Below are positions 25,962-35,386 of a stretch of DNA of 41,081 bases, one piece after another; position 1 is the first letter of the stretch, and the number at the start of each line of letters is the position of its first letter. The notes beneath the pieces were generated by a model. It searched no databases and was not told the origin of the DNA. It saw only the letters and a program-made list of their open reading frames with translations. The DNA lies in assembly GCA_025056465.1 (NCBI GenBank), contig JANWVU010000003.1, positions 1-41,081 of the forward strand. Reading direction: 5' to 3'. This DNA is from Verrucomicrobiia bacterium. GTDB taxonomy: Bacteria > Verrucomicrobiota > Verrucomicrobiia > Palsa-1439. A program made the position numbers and the translations under genes.

Positions 25962-26242
25962 GAGATCCGTATGAAGTGGTGCGGCGCGTGCGCGTGACGG
26001 AGAAGGGGACGATGTTGAGCGAGAAGTTCAACCAGTACCAACTCGAAGTGGCGCGAGACGCCAACAAGATCGAGATTCGGCACGCGGTCGAGAAGCTGTT
26101 CAAGGTGCGCGTGCTCGCGGTCAATACGCGCCATGTGCGCGGGAAGGCGCGACGGGAACGGACGCTGGCGTTTGGTCGGACGCCGAGCTGGAAAAAGGCC
26201 ATCGTGACGTTGCGCGAGGGCGACAAGATCAATCTGGAGTGA
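25958..26242 (+). CDS. rplW: 50S ribosomal protein L23
   Basis: This 94-residue protein shows the family layout: [40 protein letters not shown] in order, then [18 protein letters not shown] and a final [13 protein letters not shown]. It binds near the tunnel exit and is a docking site for trigger factor and SRP. Translation is coupled to rplD through ATGA. rplB follows after seven bases. Confidence 0.97.
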   Translation: MRDPYEVVRRVRVTEKGTMLSEKFNQYQLEVARDANKIEIRHAVEKLFKVRVLAVNTRHVRGKARRERTLAFGRTPSWKKAIVTLREGDKINLE

Positions 26243-26249
26243 GGCACCG

Positions 26250-27086
26250 ATGGGGATTCGTAGCTTTCGACCACTGACACCGTCGCTGCGCTGGACGAAG
26301 CTCTCGGATTTTACCGAGATCACCAAGTCGCGCCCCGAGCGGAAGCTGACTGAACCAAAGAAAAAAACCGGTGGCCGCAACTGTTATGGTCGCATCACCA
26401 GCCGCGGCCGTGGGGGCGGTCACAAGCAGCGTTACCGGCTGATTGACTTCAAACGGGACAAGGTTGGGGTGCCGGCAAAAGTGGAGGCGATCGAGTACGA
26501 TCCAAACCGGTCAGCGCGCATCGCTTTGTTGCGGTATGAGGACGGCGAAAAGCGGTACATTCTGGCGCCGATTGGCCTGGAAGTCGGTGCGACGGTGCGG
26601 AGCGGGCCGGATGCGGAGTTAACGGTCGGCAACGCGCTGCCGTTGAAAAAGATTTTGCCGGGTTTGCCGATTCACAACATCGAGTTGCATCGGGGGAAGG
26701 GCGGGCAGTTGGTGCGTAGCGCGGGGTTGGCCGCGACCGTGACGGCAGCGGAGGGCGATTACGTAACCGTGCGGTTGCCATCGGGTGAAGTGCGGAAAAT
26801 TCACGGAGAGTGCTATGCCACGATTGGACAGGTGGGCAACCCAGATCATTTGAATGAATCGTTGGGCAAAGCCGGTCGGTCGCGGTGGTTGGGGATTCGC
26901 CCGATAACGCGTGGGATGGCACGCAACCCGGTAGATCATCCGATGGGCGGTGGTCAGGGTAAAAGCAAGGGCGGTGGTGGCTGGCACCACCCGGTGTCGC
27001 CGTGGGGGAAACTGGCCAAAGGGGGCAAGACACGGCGTCGGAAGAAGTACTCGAACGCAATGATTTTGGAGCGTAGGAAGAAATAA
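26250..27086 (+). CDS. rplB: 50S ribosomal protein L2
   Basis: This 278-residue protein contains [22 protein letters not shown] near residue 45-66, [27 protein letters not shown] (read in parts), [17 protein letters not shown], and the peptidyl-transferase-site segment [20 protein letters not shown] with the essential histidine. It ends [17 protein letters not shown]. Length is normal. A TAATG arrangement gives a one-base overlap with rpsS. Confidence 0.98.
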   Translation: MGIRSFRPLTPSLRWTKLSDFTEITKSRPERKLTEPKKKTGGRNCYGRITSRGRGGGHKQRYRLIDFKRDKVGVPAKVEAIEYDPNRSARIALLRYEDGEKRYILAPIGLEVGATVRSGPDAELTVGNALPLKKILPGLPIHNIELHRGKGGQLVRSAGLAATVTAAEGDYVTVRLPSGEVRKIHGECYATIGQVGNPDHLNESLGKAGRSRWLGIRPITRGMARNPVDHPMGGGQGKSKGGGGWHHPVSPWGKLAKGGKTRRRKKYSNAMILERRKK

Positions 27087-27364
27087 TGGGACGGTCACTC
27101 AAAAAAGGTCCGTTTGTGGACGCGCATTTGCTGGAGAAGGTGCAGCGGATGTCGTTGCAGGATAAGAAACCGATCAAGACGTGGTCGCGTCGTTCGATGA
27201 TCATCCCGGAGTTTGTTGGGTTTACGTTTTTGGTTCACAATGGTCGGCAACACGTGCCGGTGTTTGTGACGGAGAACATGGTGGGGCATCGGTTGGGTGA
27301 GTTTGCGCCCACACGCACGTTTAAGGCGCACGGTGCGCATACGGAAAAAGCCGTGGCGAAATAG
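27086..27364 (+). CDS. rpsS: 30S ribosomal protein S19
   Basis: This 92-residue protein reads [40 protein letters not shown], then [26 protein letters not shown]. It sits in the small-subunit head next to S13. Its TAG stop shares one base with the GTG start of an unrelated exported protein (27364), breaking the normally conserved rpsS-rplV adjacency. Confidence 0.98.
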   Translation: MGRSLKKGPFVDAHLLEKVQRMSLQDKKPIKTWSRRSMIIPEFVGFTFLVHNGRQHVPVFVTENMVGHRLGEFAPTRTFKAHGAHTEKAVAK

Positions 27365-28116
27365 TGACGGGCGTACGCAGGATTTGTTGGATTGGTTGGT
27401 TCTTTGGATGGGTAGTGATGTATCGGGCGGCGTCGGCGAGCGAGCCGGTAGCCGTCGAAGAACTGCAGTTGGCGCTTGAGACGTTGCGCCGGCAATACCA
27501 GGCATTGCAGCAGGAGTTTCAACAGCGGGAAGCGCAGGTACGGGTGTTGACGGAAGGCCTCGCGATTGCACGGACCGAGAGCGAGCTGTTTCAGCGTCGC
27601 TGGATGGAGATGCAGATGCGACTGCAGGCGCTCGGCGTTGCGGCGGGCGGCACCGAAGGATCCTCGCAATGGCAGCGTCAAGTGGTGGAAACCCTGCGGT
27701 TGCTCTATATCGCCGAGGCGGAGAAGGAGCGCTACCGGGAGCAGTTGCAAGCGTTGGTGGCCGCGGCCGAGGGCGGTGATTTGAGCAGCGAGGTGGCGCG
27801 CGCGCGCAGTTTGTTGGAGGCAGCCGAGCGACCGGTCCGGGATGAGGAGCCGAGCGAGGCCGCAACGCAGGGGACGCTGGAGGCCGCGCGCGTGCTGGAC
27901 GTCAACGCGCAACTGCGCGTTGTGGTGTTGAATGTCGGAGAGGAACAGGGGGCGCGAGTGGGGATGCCGTTTGTTGTGGAGCGCGGGAATGAGGTGGTTG
28001 CAGAGTTGCGGGTAGTGGAAGTGAGGCGACGGGTCAGCGGGGCGGTGATTGAGACCATTCCGCGAACGGGGCTGATAAAGCCGGGAGACACTGCCCGAGT
28101 GATTCCGAAGAGTTGA
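27364..28116 (+). CDS. Exported coiled-coil protein embedded in the S10 operon
   Basis: This 250-residue protein of no family I recognise starts at GTG (TAGTG overlap with rpsS). Residues 1-27 look like a signal peptide: RR, a Trp/Phe-rich hydrophobic core and an ASA cleavage site. Residues 30-85 and about 100-150 are heptad-rich coiled coil (LQLALETLRRQYQALQQEF and similar). Residues 165-250 form a compact beta-rich domain with VVVLNVGEEQGARVGMPF, then GNEVVAELRVVEVR, SGAVIE, and KPGDTARV. The last pattern recalls small barrel domains that read 'G..dGv..Gm.f.V', as in FlgT C-terminal or MreC-like proteins. A periplasmic structural role is inference. rplV follows after 21 bases with its own ribosome site. 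Confidence 0.75.
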   Translation: MTGVRRICWIGWFFGWVVMYRAASASEPVAVEELQLALETLRRQYQALQQEFQQREAQVRVLTEGLAIARTESELFQRRWMEMQMRLQALGVAAGGTEGSSQWQRQVVETLRLLYIAEAEKERYREQLQALVAAAEGGDLSSEVARARSLLEAAERPVRDEEPSEAATQGTLEAARVLDVNAQLRVVVLNVGEEQGARVGMPFVVERGNEVVAELRVVEVRRRVSGAVIETIPRTGLIKPGDTARVIPKS

Positions 28117-28137
28117 TGATTGGGAACGAGGATTTGT

Positions 28138-28470
28138 ATGGAAGTGCAGGCGATCTATAAACACGCGCGAATGAGCCCGCGCAAAGTGGGCGAGGTCACG
28201 CGTCAGATTCAGGGCAAGAGTGCGACGGAGGCGTTGGAGTTGTTGCGGGCGATCCCGCGCAAGTCGGCACGGTTGGTGGAGAAAACGTTGAAGTCGGCCA
28301 TCGCAAACGCGACGAACAATGCGAAGCTGAACGCGAGCGTGTTGCGGGTGCGGTTGGCGGTGGCGAATGAGGGGGCGCGAATGAAGCGTTGGCAGCCGAA
28401 AGCGCGGGGCAGCGCCGGGCCGATTTTGAAACGGATGAGTCACATTCGGATTGTATTAACCGACGAGTAA
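28138..28470 (+). CDS. rplV: 50S ribosomal protein L22
   Basis: I choose the ATG at 28138, six bases after GAGGA, giving the standard 110 residues; a TTG at 28120 has no ribosome site. The protein reads [20 protein letters not shown], then [33 protein letters not shown] and the tunnel-hairpin segment [23 protein letters not shown]. It lines the exit tunnel opposite L4. The new ribosome site restarts translation after the non-ribosomal gene. Confidence 0.97.
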   Translation: MEVQAIYKHARMSPRKVGEVTRQIQGKSATEALELLRAIPRKSARLVEKTLKSAIANATNNAKLNASVLRVRLAVANEGARMKRWQPKARGSAGPILKRMSHIRIVLTDE

Positions 28471-28475
28471 GGAGC

Positions 28476-29168
28476 ATGGGACAGAAAGTAAATCCGGTAG
28501 GGTTTCGCGTCTCGGTGACCAAGGATTGGTTGTCGAAGTGGTATGCCGAGAAACGGGAGTATGCGCCGTATTTGTTGCAGGATTTGCAGATCCGCGATTA
28601 TGTGAAAAACAAACTGGCATCGGCGGCCGTGCCAAAGGTGCTGATTGAGCGGTTCGCAAATCGCGTGCGAGTGATTGTATACACAGCGCGACCGGGCGTG
28701 GTGATCGGGCGAAAAGGGGCGGAGTTGGAGAAGTTGAAGAGCGACCTGGCAGAGATGACGGGCAAGGAGATTTATCTGGAAATTCGTGAGGTCAAGGATC
28801 CCGAGGTGGATGCTCAGTTGGTCGCGGAGAACGTGGCATTGCAATTGGAGCGACGAATCAGCTTTCGGCGGGCGATGAAAAAGGCGGTGCAGACGGCGAT
28901 GGAAAAAGGTGCGATGGGGGTCAAGATCCAATGCGGGGGTCGGTTGGGAGGAGCGGAGTTGGCTCGTAGGGAGAAATACCGGGTGGGGAAAATTCCCCTG
29001 CACACGTTGCGCGCGGATATTGATTATGGTTTTGCGGAAGCGAACACGGTGTACGGAAAGATTGGCGTGAAGGTTTGGATTTGCAAAGGGGAGCGACCGG
29101 GCCCTGAGACGCGACCGGCAGCGGAGAAAACACCGTCGGCGGCAACTGCGGCGGGGACACCTGCGTGA
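28476..29168 (+). CDS. rpsC: 30S ribosomal protein S3
   Basis: From the ATG at 28476 ([18 protein letters not shown]), after AAGGAG, the protein has 230 residues. The type-2 KH domain with [14 protein letters not shown] lies at about 74-87, and the C-terminal domain has [19 protein letters not shown], then [28 protein letters not shown] low-complexity A/T/P tail ends the protein. It forms part of the mRNA entry site. Spacing to rplV is five bases. Confidence 0.97.
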   Translation: MGQKVNPVGFRVSVTKDWLSKWYAEKREYAPYLLQDLQIRDYVKNKLASAAVPKVLIERFANRVRVIVYTARPGVVIGRKGAELEKLKSDLAEMTGKEIYLEIREVKDPEVDAQLVAENVALQLERRISFRRAMKKAVQTAMEKGAMGVKIQCGGRLGGAELARREKYRVGKIPLHTLRADIDYGFAEANTVYGKIGVKVWICKGERPGPETRPAAEKTPSAATAAGTPA

Positions 29169-29185
29169 TGTAGGAGGGGTGAGTC

Positions 29186-29596
29186 ATGCCATTGATGCCG
29201 AAACGAGTGAAGCACCGGAAAGCCCAACGAGGCAGTCGGGCCGGTACCGCGTGGCGGGGGACGACGGTGGCGTTTGGGGAGTATGGTTTGCAGGCGTTGG
29301 AGCGGGCGTGGATCACGACGACTCAGATTGAGGCGTGTCGGGTGGCGTTATCGCGAAGCATGAAACGACGAGGAAAATTGTGGATCCGGATCTTTCCCGA
29401 CTTGCCGGTTACCGCGCGGCCGCCTGAGACACGCATGGGGCACGGAAAAGGTGCCCCGGTAACGTGGGTGGCGGTGGTCAAGCCGGGTCGGATGTTGTTT
29501 GAGTTGGGTGGGGTCAGCGAAGCGTTGGCACGAGAGTCGTTTCGGCTCGCGGCGGCGAAGTTGCCGATTCGCACGCGATTTGTGGAGCGGCGGTGA
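29186..29596 (+). CDS. rplP: 50S ribosomal protein L16
   Basis: This 136-residue protein begins [16 protein letters not shown], followed by [17 protein letters not shown], then [27 protein letters not shown] in parts, and ends [10 protein letters not shown]. Normal length and motifs. It contacts A-site tRNA near the peptidyl-transferase centre. The stop shares a base with the rpmC ATG (TGATG). Confidence 0.97.
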   Translation: MPLMPKRVKHRKAQRGSRAGTAWRGTTVAFGEYGLQALERAWITTTQIEACRVALSRSMKRRGKLWIRIFPDLPVTARPPETRMGHGKGAPVTWVAVVKPGRMLFELGGVSEALARESFRLAAAKLPIRTRFVERR

Positions 29597-29799
29597 TGAA
29601 GGCGAAGGAAATCCGGGAATTGACAGATGCCGAGGCGCAAGCCAAACTGCGTGACCTTCGGCAGGAGTTGTTCCACCTGCGGTTGCAGCAGGAGACGGCA
29701 CGGCTGGAACGGTCGAGCCGAATTCGCGAAGTGCGGCGCGATATCGCGCGGATTGAAACCATTTTGAATGAACGGCGGCGTATTGCCGCTAGCCGGTGA
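29596..29799 (+). CDS. rpmC: 50S ribosomal protein L29
   Basis: This 67-residue two-helix protein is [20 protein letters not shown], then LRQELFHLRLQQETARLE, then RIREVRRDIARIETILNER. The ATG at 29596 is preferred over a GTG one codon earlier because it gives a TGATG coupling with rplP and the usual MKAKEIREL start. It sits at the tunnel exit beside L23. rpsQ follows after seven bases. Confidence 0.96.
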   Translation: MKAKEIRELTDAEAQAKLRDLRQELFHLRLQQETARLERSSRIREVRRDIARIETILNERRRIAASR

Positions 29800-29806
29800 T
29801 GAGGCA

Positions 29807-30100
29807 ATGACGGAGACGACACAACGACGCGAGGGACAGCGGAGGGTGCTGGTTGGTGAGGTGGTCAGCGACCGAATGCAGAAGACCATCGTCGTTGAGG
29901 TGCGTCGTCGGGTGCGGCATCCCCGCTATGAAAAGGTGATCAATAAGTTTAAGAAGTTTTACGCTCACGATGAGAAGCAGCAAGCCCGGATGGGAGATGT
30001 GGTGCGGATTGAAGAGTCGCGCCCGTTGAGTCGCCTGAAGCGTTGGCGGTTGGTGGAAATCGTCCAACGAGCCACTGCAGTGGAGAAGGTAGAGACATGA
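29807..30100 (+). CDS. rpsQ: 30S ribosomal protein S17
   Basis: From the ATG at 29807, after GATGAGG, the protein has 97 residues. It shows [21 protein letters not shown], then [39 protein letters not shown]. This is the OB-fold primary 16S rRNA binder. The start choice places the RBS inside the end of rpmC and gives the typical short basic N-terminus. Its stop overlaps the rplN ATG by four bases. Confidence 0.95.
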   Translation: MTETTQRREGQRRVLVGEVVSDRMQKTIVVEVRRRVRHPRYEKVINKFKKFYAHDEKQQARMGDVVRIEESRPLSRLKRWRLVEIVQRATAVEKVET

Positions 30101-30462
30101 TTCAAATTCGCACGCATTTGGATGTGGCGGACAACACCGGGGCGCGGGTGGCCTGGGCGATTGGGGTGTTAGGTCATCAGAAGCGATATGCGCGCATTGG
30201 CGATGTGATTAAAGCGCATATCAAGGAAGCGGCGCCCGACGGCACAGTGAAAAAAGGGGATGTGGTGACGGCGGTTGTGGTGCGGACGCGGTCGCCGTTG
30301 CGTCGGCCGGATGGGTCGTACTTGCGATTTGATAGTAATGCGGTGGTCATCATTGATGATCAGCGAAATCCCAAGGGAACGCGGATATTTGGGCCCGTAG
30401 CGAGGGAGTTGCGGGAGCGGAACTTCACGAAAATTATTTCGTTGGCGCCCGAGGTGTTGTGA
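30097..30462 (+). CDS. rplN: 50S ribosomal protein L14
   Basis: This 121-residue protein begins [20 protein letters not shown], contains [22 protein letters not shown] and [20 protein letters not shown], and ends [14 protein letters not shown]. Family length is 122. It forms an intersubunit bridge and binds the silencing factor RsfS. The start is fixed by the ATGA overlap with rpsQ, and the stop forms TGATG with rplX. Confidence 0.97.
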   Translation: MIQIRTHLDVADNTGARVAWAIGVLGHQKRYARIGDVIKAHIKEAAPDGTVKKGDVVTAVVVRTRSPLRRPDGSYLRFDSNAVVIIDDQRNPKGTRIFGPVARELRERNFTKIISLAPEVL

Positions 30463-30737
30463 TGGCTGGTTTGCATGTCAAAAAAGGGCAGCAGGTGGTG
30501 GTCATCTCCGGCGATGAGAAGGGGAAAACCGGAACGGTGCTGCGCGTATTGCCGGACAAGCGCAAGGTGGTTGTGGAGGGTGTCAACATCATCAAGAAGG
30601 CGGTGCGCAAGTCGCGCGACAACCCAAAGGGCGGGATTATTTCGCGGGAGGCACCCATCTGGGCATCGAAGGTGATGTTGCGCGAGCGATGGGATGCGCG
30701 GAGGAAAAAACGCGGGGTCGCAACCGCGGAATCGTGA
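30462..30737 (+). CDS. rplX: 50S ribosomal protein L24
   Basis: This 91-residue protein has an N-terminal KOW motif ([21 protein letters not shown]) followed by [18 protein letters not shown] and [20 protein letters not shown]. The C-terminal tail after this is short, so the protein is at the small end of the family. It starts 23S rRNA folding during assembly. The ATG overlaps the rplN stop by one base; rplE follows after ten bases. Confidence 0.95.
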   Translation: MAGLHVKKGQQVVVISGDEKGKTGTVLRVLPDKRKVVVEGVNIIKKAVRKSRDNPKGGIISREAPIWASKVMLRERWDARRKKRGVATAES

Positions 30738-30747
30738 GGTTTGGATT

Positions 30748-31284
30748 ATGGCGGTGCTTCTCGAACATTACCGGAAGACGGTCGTGCCCGAGTTGTTGAA
30801 ATCGGGCCGCTACCAGAATCCGATGCAGGTGCCCAAACTGGTAAAAGTGGTGGTGAACATGGGAGTGAATTCGCGTCTGGAGAAAGATGCGATTACGGAG
30901 GCTCAGAAGGAATTGGCGATCATCACGGGACAGAAGCCGGTGGTGACGCGAGCGAAGAAGAGTATCTCGAATTTTCACGTTCGGAGAGGGATGCCGGTGG
31001 GGGTGAAAGTGACGTTGCGAGGCAAGCGCATGTATGAGTTCATGGAGCGGCTGATCATGGCGGCGTTGCCGCGCATTCGGGATTTCCGGGGGGTCAGCAG
31101 TCGGGGGTTTGACGGACGGGGTAATTACACGTTGGGTGTTCGGGACCAGACAATTTTTCCGGAGGTCGAGTTGGATAAAATCAAGTACAATCTCGGGATG
31201 GATGTGACGATTGTCACAACGGCCAAGACCAATGCGGAAGCGAAAGAGTTGCTGAAGCTGTTGGGCATGCCGTTTAGCAACTGA
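30748..31284 (+). CDS. rplE: 50S ribosomal protein L5
   Basis: This 178-residue protein is [18 protein letters not shown], then [43 protein letters not shown], and a C-terminal [25 protein letters not shown] in parts. It binds 5S rRNA together with L18, encoded six genes further on. Start at the ATG 30748 follows GTGAGG. Normal length. Confidence 0.97.
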   Translation: MAVLLEHYRKTVVPELLKSGRYQNPMQVPKLVKVVVNMGVNSRLEKDAITEAQKELAIITGQKPVVTRAKKSISNFHVRRGMPVGVKVTLRGKRMYEFMERLIMAALPRIRDFRGVSSRGFDGRGNYTLGVRDQTIFPEVELDKIKYNLGMDVTIVTTAKTNAEAKELLKLLGMPFSN

Positions 31285-31299
31285 CGGAGCGAAGGAGCG

Positions 31300-31485
31300 A
31301 TGGCGAAGGTTTGTTGGGAGGTAAAACAGCGACGCCCGCCGAAGTTTGCGGTGCGCAAGTACAATCGGTGTCAGCGATGTGGGCGGCGGCGGTCGTTTAT
31401 TCGGCGATTTCAAATTTGCCGGATTTGTTTTCGGGAGTTGGCCAACCAGGGATTGATCGTAGGCGTGGTGAAGGCGAGCTGGTGA
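31300..31485 (+). CDS. rpsN: 30S ribosomal protein S14, zinc type
   Basis: This 61-residue short form (also called rpsZ) reads [20 protein letters not shown], then [20 protein letters not shown], then [18 protein letters not shown]. Two CxxC pairs (C24/C27 and C40/C43) bind zinc; an extra cysteine is at position 5. The long zinc-free S14 of proteobacteria is not present here. It sits in the 30S head. Confidence 0.97.
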   Translation: MAKVCWEVKQRRPPKFAVRKYNRCQRCGRRRSFIRRFQICRICFRELANQGLIVGVVKASW

Positions 31486-31489
31486 CGGT

Positions 31490-31885
31490 ATGAGCACGAC
31501 CGACCCGATTGCGGAATTTTTGACCTGCCTGCGGAATGCAAATCAGGCACTGAAGCCGGAAGTGGGTGTGCCGTATTCCCGATTGAAGGTCGAGATGGCG
31601 AAGCTGCTCAAACGAGAAGGATATATTGCCGACTATTACAAGGAGGAGAAGGACGGCAAGGCGGTGCTTCGGGTGCAGTTGAAGATCGTGGGTAAAGAGC
31701 GCGCGATTACGGGGATTCGGCGGATTAGCCGCCCGGGGCGACGGAAATACGTGAAGGCGGATGAAATTCCGCCGGTGCTCGGAGGCTTGGGAATTTCGAT
31801 TTTGACCACCTCGCGCGGGTTGATGACGGGCCACGAAGCTCGCAAAGCGCGAGTGGGTGGTGAGTTATTGGCATACGTATGGTAG
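31490..31885 (+). CDS. rpsH: 30S ribosomal protein S8
   Basis: This 131-residue protein begins MSTTDPIAEFLTCLRNANQA, shows VPYSRLKVEMAKLLKREGYI, and ends with the family signature GISILTTSRGLMTGHEARK, then GGELLAYVW. It is a central-domain 16S rRNA binder and represses the spc operon in E. coli by binding mRNA near rplE; whether that holds here is unknown. Spacing to neighbours is four and six bases. Confidence 0.97.
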   Translation: MSTTDPIAEFLTCLRNANQALKPEVGVPYSRLKVEMAKLLKREGYIADYYKEEKDGKAVLRVQLKIVGKERAITGIRRISRPGRRKYVKADEIPPVLGGLGISILTTSRGLMTGHEARKARVGGELLAYVW

Positions 31886-31891
31886 GCAGCC

Positions 31892-32452
31892 ATGTCGCGG
31901 ATTGGGAGAAAACCAATTGAGATCCCCCCGAAGACCAAAGTGACGGTTCAAGGGGCGGAAGTGTTGGTGGAGGGACCGAAGGGGAAATTGAAGTGGAGAG
32001 TGCCGGAACCGATTCGGGTGGCAGTGGAGGATGGGAAAGTATTGGTGAAAGCCGAGCGAACCGATCGAGATGGCAAGTCGCGATGGGGGCTGAGCCGCAG
32101 TTTGATTCAGAACATGGTCACCGGGGTCAATCAGGGATACGTAAAGAAACTCTTAATTGAAGGAGTGGGTTTTCGTGCGTCGGTGCAGGGGTCGAATCTC
32201 CAAATGACGTTGGGATTTTCGCATCCGATCGTTTTCCCGATCCCGGCAGGGGTGAAGGTGAGTGTGGCGGATACTGCGGACAAGAAACCCGAAATCACGA
32301 TCGAGGGATGCGACAAGCAACTGGTGGGGGAAGTGGCAGCGCGGATTCGAAAATTTTTCCCGGCAGAGCCGTACAAGGGCAAGGGCGTTCGGTATGTTGG
32401 CGAGCAAGTACGGCGGAAAGCCGGTAAGACGGTGGCCGGTGGAGGGAAGTAA
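31892..32452 (+). CDS. rplF: 50S ribosomal protein L6
   Basis: This 186-residue protein is [19 protein letters not shown], then [31 protein letters not shown] in parts, [16 protein letters not shown], and [22 protein letters not shown]. The last is the conserved C-terminal signature. The final KTVAGGGK tail is slightly longer than usual. It lies near the sarcin-ricin loop. rplR follows after two bases. Confidence 0.97.
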   Translation: MSRIGRKPIEIPPKTKVTVQGAEVLVEGPKGKLKWRVPEPIRVAVEDGKVLVKAERTDRDGKSRWGLSRSLIQNMVTGVNQGYVKKLLIEGVGFRASVQGSNLQMTLGFSHPIVFPIPAGVKVSVADTADKKPEITIEGCDKQLVGEVAARIRKFFPAEPYKGKGVRYVGEQVRRKAGKTVAGGGK

Positions 32453-32454
32453 CG

Positions 32455-32805
32455 ATGCGACCTCGCACGCGAAAGGAGGGAATTGCGCGCCGTCACATGC
32501 GCTTGAGGCAAAAGATTCGGGGGACGGCCGAGCGACCGCGTATGGCGGTGTGTATGACAGGGCGGCATATCTACGTGCAGTTTGTGGATGACACGGTTGG
32601 ACGAACGTTGGCCGCTGTCAGTACGTTGGGAATAAAAGGATTGAAGCCGACGGTGGAAGGGGCGCGGCAACTGGGCTTGTTGGCGGCCCAACGGGCGAAG
32701 GAGAAAAACATCGAGACGGTCGTGTTTGATCGAGGTGGTTTTCGCTACCACGGGCGAGTGAAAGCGTTGGCCGATGCGGCGCGGGAGGCGGGACTAAAGT
32801 TTTAG
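32455..32805 (+). CDS. rplR: 50S ribosomal protein L18
   Basis: This 116-residue protein reads [27 protein letters not shown] in parts, then [60 protein letters not shown] in parts. It binds 5S rRNA. The motifs [12 protein letters not shown] and ADAARE are diagnostic. The start is at ATG with GGGAAG upstream. Spacing to rpsE is one base. Confidence 0.97.
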   Translation: MRPRTRKEGIARRHMRLRQKIRGTAERPRMAVCMTGRHIYVQFVDDTVGRTLAAVSTLGIKGLKPTVEGARQLGLLAAQRAKEKNIETVVFDRGGFRYHGRVKALADAAREAGLKF

Positions 32806-32806
32806 T

Positions 32807-33403
32807 ATGGCGGACAAGAAACCAAAAATTGCTAAAGGGGCCACGCCGTCGGAACCGGAAGTTCCTACGCGAGCGGGTGTGGAAGAGTTGGCCATCGAGG
32901 AGGGCGTCGCTCAACCAAGCGAGCTCGTCGAGAAGACGGTGTATATCAACCGCTCAGCCAAAGTGGTCAAGGGAGGTCGGCGGTTTCATTTTAGCGCGCT
33001 GATTGTGGTAGGCGACCGGGCGGGGCGGGTTGGTTATGGTTTGGGCAAAGCAAATGAGGTGGCGGATGCAATCCGCAAAGGGACCGAGCTGGCGCGCAAA
33101 GGCATGGTTCAGGTGCACTTGAATGGCTCGACCATCCCGCACGACGTGATTGGCGAGTTCGGTGGTGCGCGGGTGTTGCTGCGGCCGGCATCGCCGGGTA
33201 CCGGGGTGATTGCCGGTGCGAGCGTGCGGTCAGTGATCGAAGCAGCGGGCATCCGTGACGTGCTGACCAAGTCGCTCGGCTCAAACAATCCGATCAACGT
33301 GGTGAAAGCAACCATGGATGCGTTGTTGCAACTGAGACCGCGAGACGAGATTTACCGGGTGCGCGGATTGGCGCGGCCGGCCGCCACGGTGGAGACGATC
33401 TGA
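32807..33403 (+). CDS. rpsE: 30S ribosomal protein S5
   Basis: This 198-residue protein has the double-stranded RNA-binding fold from about residue 45: [40 protein letters not shown], then the C-terminal [23 protein letters not shown] and [19 protein letters not shown]. About 40 extra residues at the N-terminus ([20 protein letters not shown] and following) are low-complexity and acidic. S5 helps the ribosome unwind mRNA and keep accuracy. Only one base separates it from rplO, so rpmD, usually between them, is missing. Confidence 0.97.
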   Translation: MADKKPKIAKGATPSEPEVPTRAGVEELAIEEGVAQPSELVEKTVYINRSAKVVKGGRRFHFSALIVVGDRAGRVGYGLGKANEVADAIRKGTELARKGMVQVHLNGSTIPHDVIGEFGGARVLLRPASPGTGVIAGASVRSVIEAAGIRDVLTKSLGSNNPINVVKATMDALLQLRPRDEIYRVRGLARPAATVETI

Positions 33404-33404
33404 G

Positions 33405-33911
33405 ATGAGTTTGCGACTTCATAATCTTAAGCCGCGCCCCGGCGCCAAGCATCGGCGCAAGCGATTGGGGTGCGGAGAAAGCTCAGGTCATGGCAAAACA
33501 AGTGGCCGGGGCGGGAAGGGACAAACGGCACGGTCGGGGGGAACGATTCGGCTTGGTTTTGAAGGTGGCCAAATGCCCTTGTTGCGGCGCATACCGAAAC
33601 GGGGGTTTAACAATCGTGCCTTTCGCACGGAGTTCGCGGTGGTAAACGTCGAGGATCTCAACGAGTTCCCCGATGGCGCGGTGGTGACTCCGCAGGAATT
33701 GTTGGCCGCGCGGTTGATTTCGAAGCTTGAGGACGGTGTGAAGATTTTGGGTGATGGCGAACTGACACGGAGATTGACGGTGCAGGCGCAGCGATTCAGC
33801 CGATCGGCCCGAGAGAAGATTGCCAAAGCCGGTGGGCAATGCGTTGAGTTGCCGTTGCCCGGGATTCGGAGCAAACGCGCGACCGGCGCAGTTTCCGGTG
33901 CAACGTCCTAG
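33405..33911 (+). CDS. rplO: 50S ribosomal protein L15
   Basis: This 168-residue protein begins [21 protein letters not shown], then the glycine-rich [20 protein letters not shown] segment, [19 protein letters not shown], and a C-terminal [19 protein letters not shown]. It is a late-assembly large-subunit protein. It is a little longer than the 144-150 usual, through its C-terminal [14 protein letters not shown] tail. secY begins 21 bases later. Confidence 0.97.
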   Translation: MSLRLHNLKPRPGAKHRRKRLGCGESSGHGKTSGRGGKGQTARSGGTIRLGFEGGQMPLLRRIPKRGFNNRAFRTEFAVVNVEDLNEFPDGAVVTPQELLAARLISKLEDGVKILGDGELTRRLTVQAQRFSRSAREKIAKAGGQCVELPLPGIRSKRATGAVSGATS

Positions 33912-33932
33912 CCGGTAGGTAATAGGGCAGGT

Positions 33933-35288
33933 ATGTTGGGCGCGTTCATCAACACGTGGAAGATTCCTGAGTTGCGGCGTCGGATTCTGTTCACGCTCGG
34001 CATCATTTGTATCGCGCGGCTGGGCGCCAACATTCCTTGTCCTGGCGTGGACGCGGCTCCGTTGCAACGATGGATCAAGGCACAGCAGGCCGAGGTGGGC
34101 GGGAGTATTTTCGGGTTGGTGGATTTGTTCACAGGCGGCGCATTACAGCAATGTGCGGTGTTTGCGTTGGGGGTGATGCCGTACATTACCGCATCCATCA
34201 TTATGATGATGTTGACAGCGGTGATACCAGCGTTGGAGCGCCTGAAGCAGGAGGGGGAGACCGGGCGGGCGAAGATCATTCAATACGGACGGTATCTCAC
34301 GATTGGTGTATGTTTTTTTCAGGGATTTTTCTTGGCGAAGGCTTTTGAGCACCCCGAGAAGTTGTTCCGTGGCTTTGATGGTGTGCTGGTGGCGAATCCG
34401 GGACTTGGATTTGAGTTGATGACGGTTTTGACGATTACGACAGGGACGATTTTGCTGATGTGGTTGGGAGAACAAATCACGGAGCGCGGGATCGGCAACG
34501 GGATTTCGTTGATCATCACCGTAGGCATTGTCCAAGGGCTGCCAAGCGCCATCGGGCAGGCGTGGTCGTTGTTTTTTCCCGGCGGGGGCGAACCGAGTCA
34601 GTTTCACCTGATTCATGCGGTTTTGTTGTTGGTGATGTTGTTGGCGGTCACCGGCGGTGTGGTGGCGATGACGGTAGCACGTCGGCGGATACCGGTTCAG
34701 TATGCGAAGCGAATGGTTGGGCGGCGGATGCTCGCGGGGCAGCAACAGTTCATGCCGTTGCCCATCAACTATGCCGGGGTGATGCCGATTATTTTTGCCC
34801 AGGCGATTCTCATGTTCCCCGCGCAATTGTTTCAGATGTCTGGGATCACGGCGCTTCAGCGCTTGGCGCGGATGTTGACCGAGGGCGAGGTGGTGTATTT
34901 GACGTTGTACGGTGCAATGATTTTGGCGTTTTCGTATTTTTGGGTGGCGATTCAATTCAATCCGCTCGAGATCGCAGACAACTTGAAACGATACGGTGGA
35001 TATATACCGGGGATCCGACCCGGTAAGCCAACGGCGGAGTATTTGAATTTCACGATGACGCGAATAACGTTGGCGGGGGCGATATTCTTGACGATCATTG
35101 CTGTGATTCCATACATTTTGTCACACAATCTGCGCGTGCCGTACCTAGCGGCGAGTTTTTTTGGCGGGACGAGCTTGTTGATCACGGTAGGTGTATTGCT
35201 CGACACGATGCGTCAAATTGAATCTCACTTGATCATGCGAAATTACGAGGGGTTTTTGCGGAAGGGACGCATTCGAGGGCGACGCTGA
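33933..35288 (+). CDS. secY: Preprotein translocase subunit SecY
   Basis: This 451-residue channel protein has about ten membrane helices. Landmarks are RRRILFTLGIICIARLGANIPCPG at the first helix (in parts), a plug-region segment GGALQQCAVFALGVMPYITASI, the TM7-8 region with LPINYAGVMPIIFAQ, the cytoplasmic loop LKRYGGYIPGIRPGKPT, with the arginine needed for SecA or ribosome contact, and a basic C-terminus MRNYEGFLRKGRIRGRR. It pairs with SecE at 10010. adk, often next, is absent; map follows after 98 bases. Confidence 0.97.
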   Translation: MLGAFINTWKIPELRRRILFTLGIICIARLGANIPCPGVDAAPLQRWIKAQQAEVGGSIFGLVDLFTGGALQQCAVFALGVMPYITASIIMMMLTAVIPALERLKQEGETGRAKIIQYGRYLTIGVCFFQGFFLAKAFEHPEKLFRGFDGVLVANPGLGFELMTVLTITTGTILLMWLGEQITERGIGNGISLIITVGIVQGLPSAIGQAWSLFFPGGGEPSQFHLIHAVLLLVMLLAVTGGVVAMTVARRRIPVQYAKRMVGRRMLAGQQQFMPLPINYAGVMPIIFAQAILMFPAQLFQMSGITALQRLARMLTEGEVVYLTLYGAMILAFSYFWVAIQFNPLEIADNLKRYGGYIPGIRPGKPTAEYLNFTMTRITLAGAIFLTIIAVIPYILSHNLRVPYLAASFFGGTSLLITVGVLLDTMRQIESHLIMRNYEGFLRKGRIRGRR

Positions 35289-35324
35289 CGGTGCAGTTGT
35301 GCGAACAGGTTTTGAAACGGTTCC

Positions 35325-35373
35325 TTGACAAGGCTGTGAACAGGTTCATAACTTACCCGCCCGTTTTGGCGGG
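35325..35373 (+). promoter_or_regulatory. Promoter and leader hairpin before map
   Basis: A perfect TTGACA (35325-35330) lies 16 bases before CATAAC (35347-35352), four of six to consensus. Directly behind it is a hairpin CCCGCC (35356-35361) with GGCGGG (35368-35373) and loop CGTTTT, ending 13 bases before the map ATG. This 98-base gap is the largest break in the second half of the cluster, so a separate promoter for map to rplQ is likely. The hairpin could protect the 5' end or affect map translation. Confidence 0.5.
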
Positions 35374-35386
35374 CCGGTAGGTTTGA

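Noticed and set aside
27235-28443. Minus-strand frame of 402 codons across rpsS, the coiled-coil gene and rplV
   Set aside because: It is antisense to three convincing genes with tight coupling, and its composition is that of a shadow.
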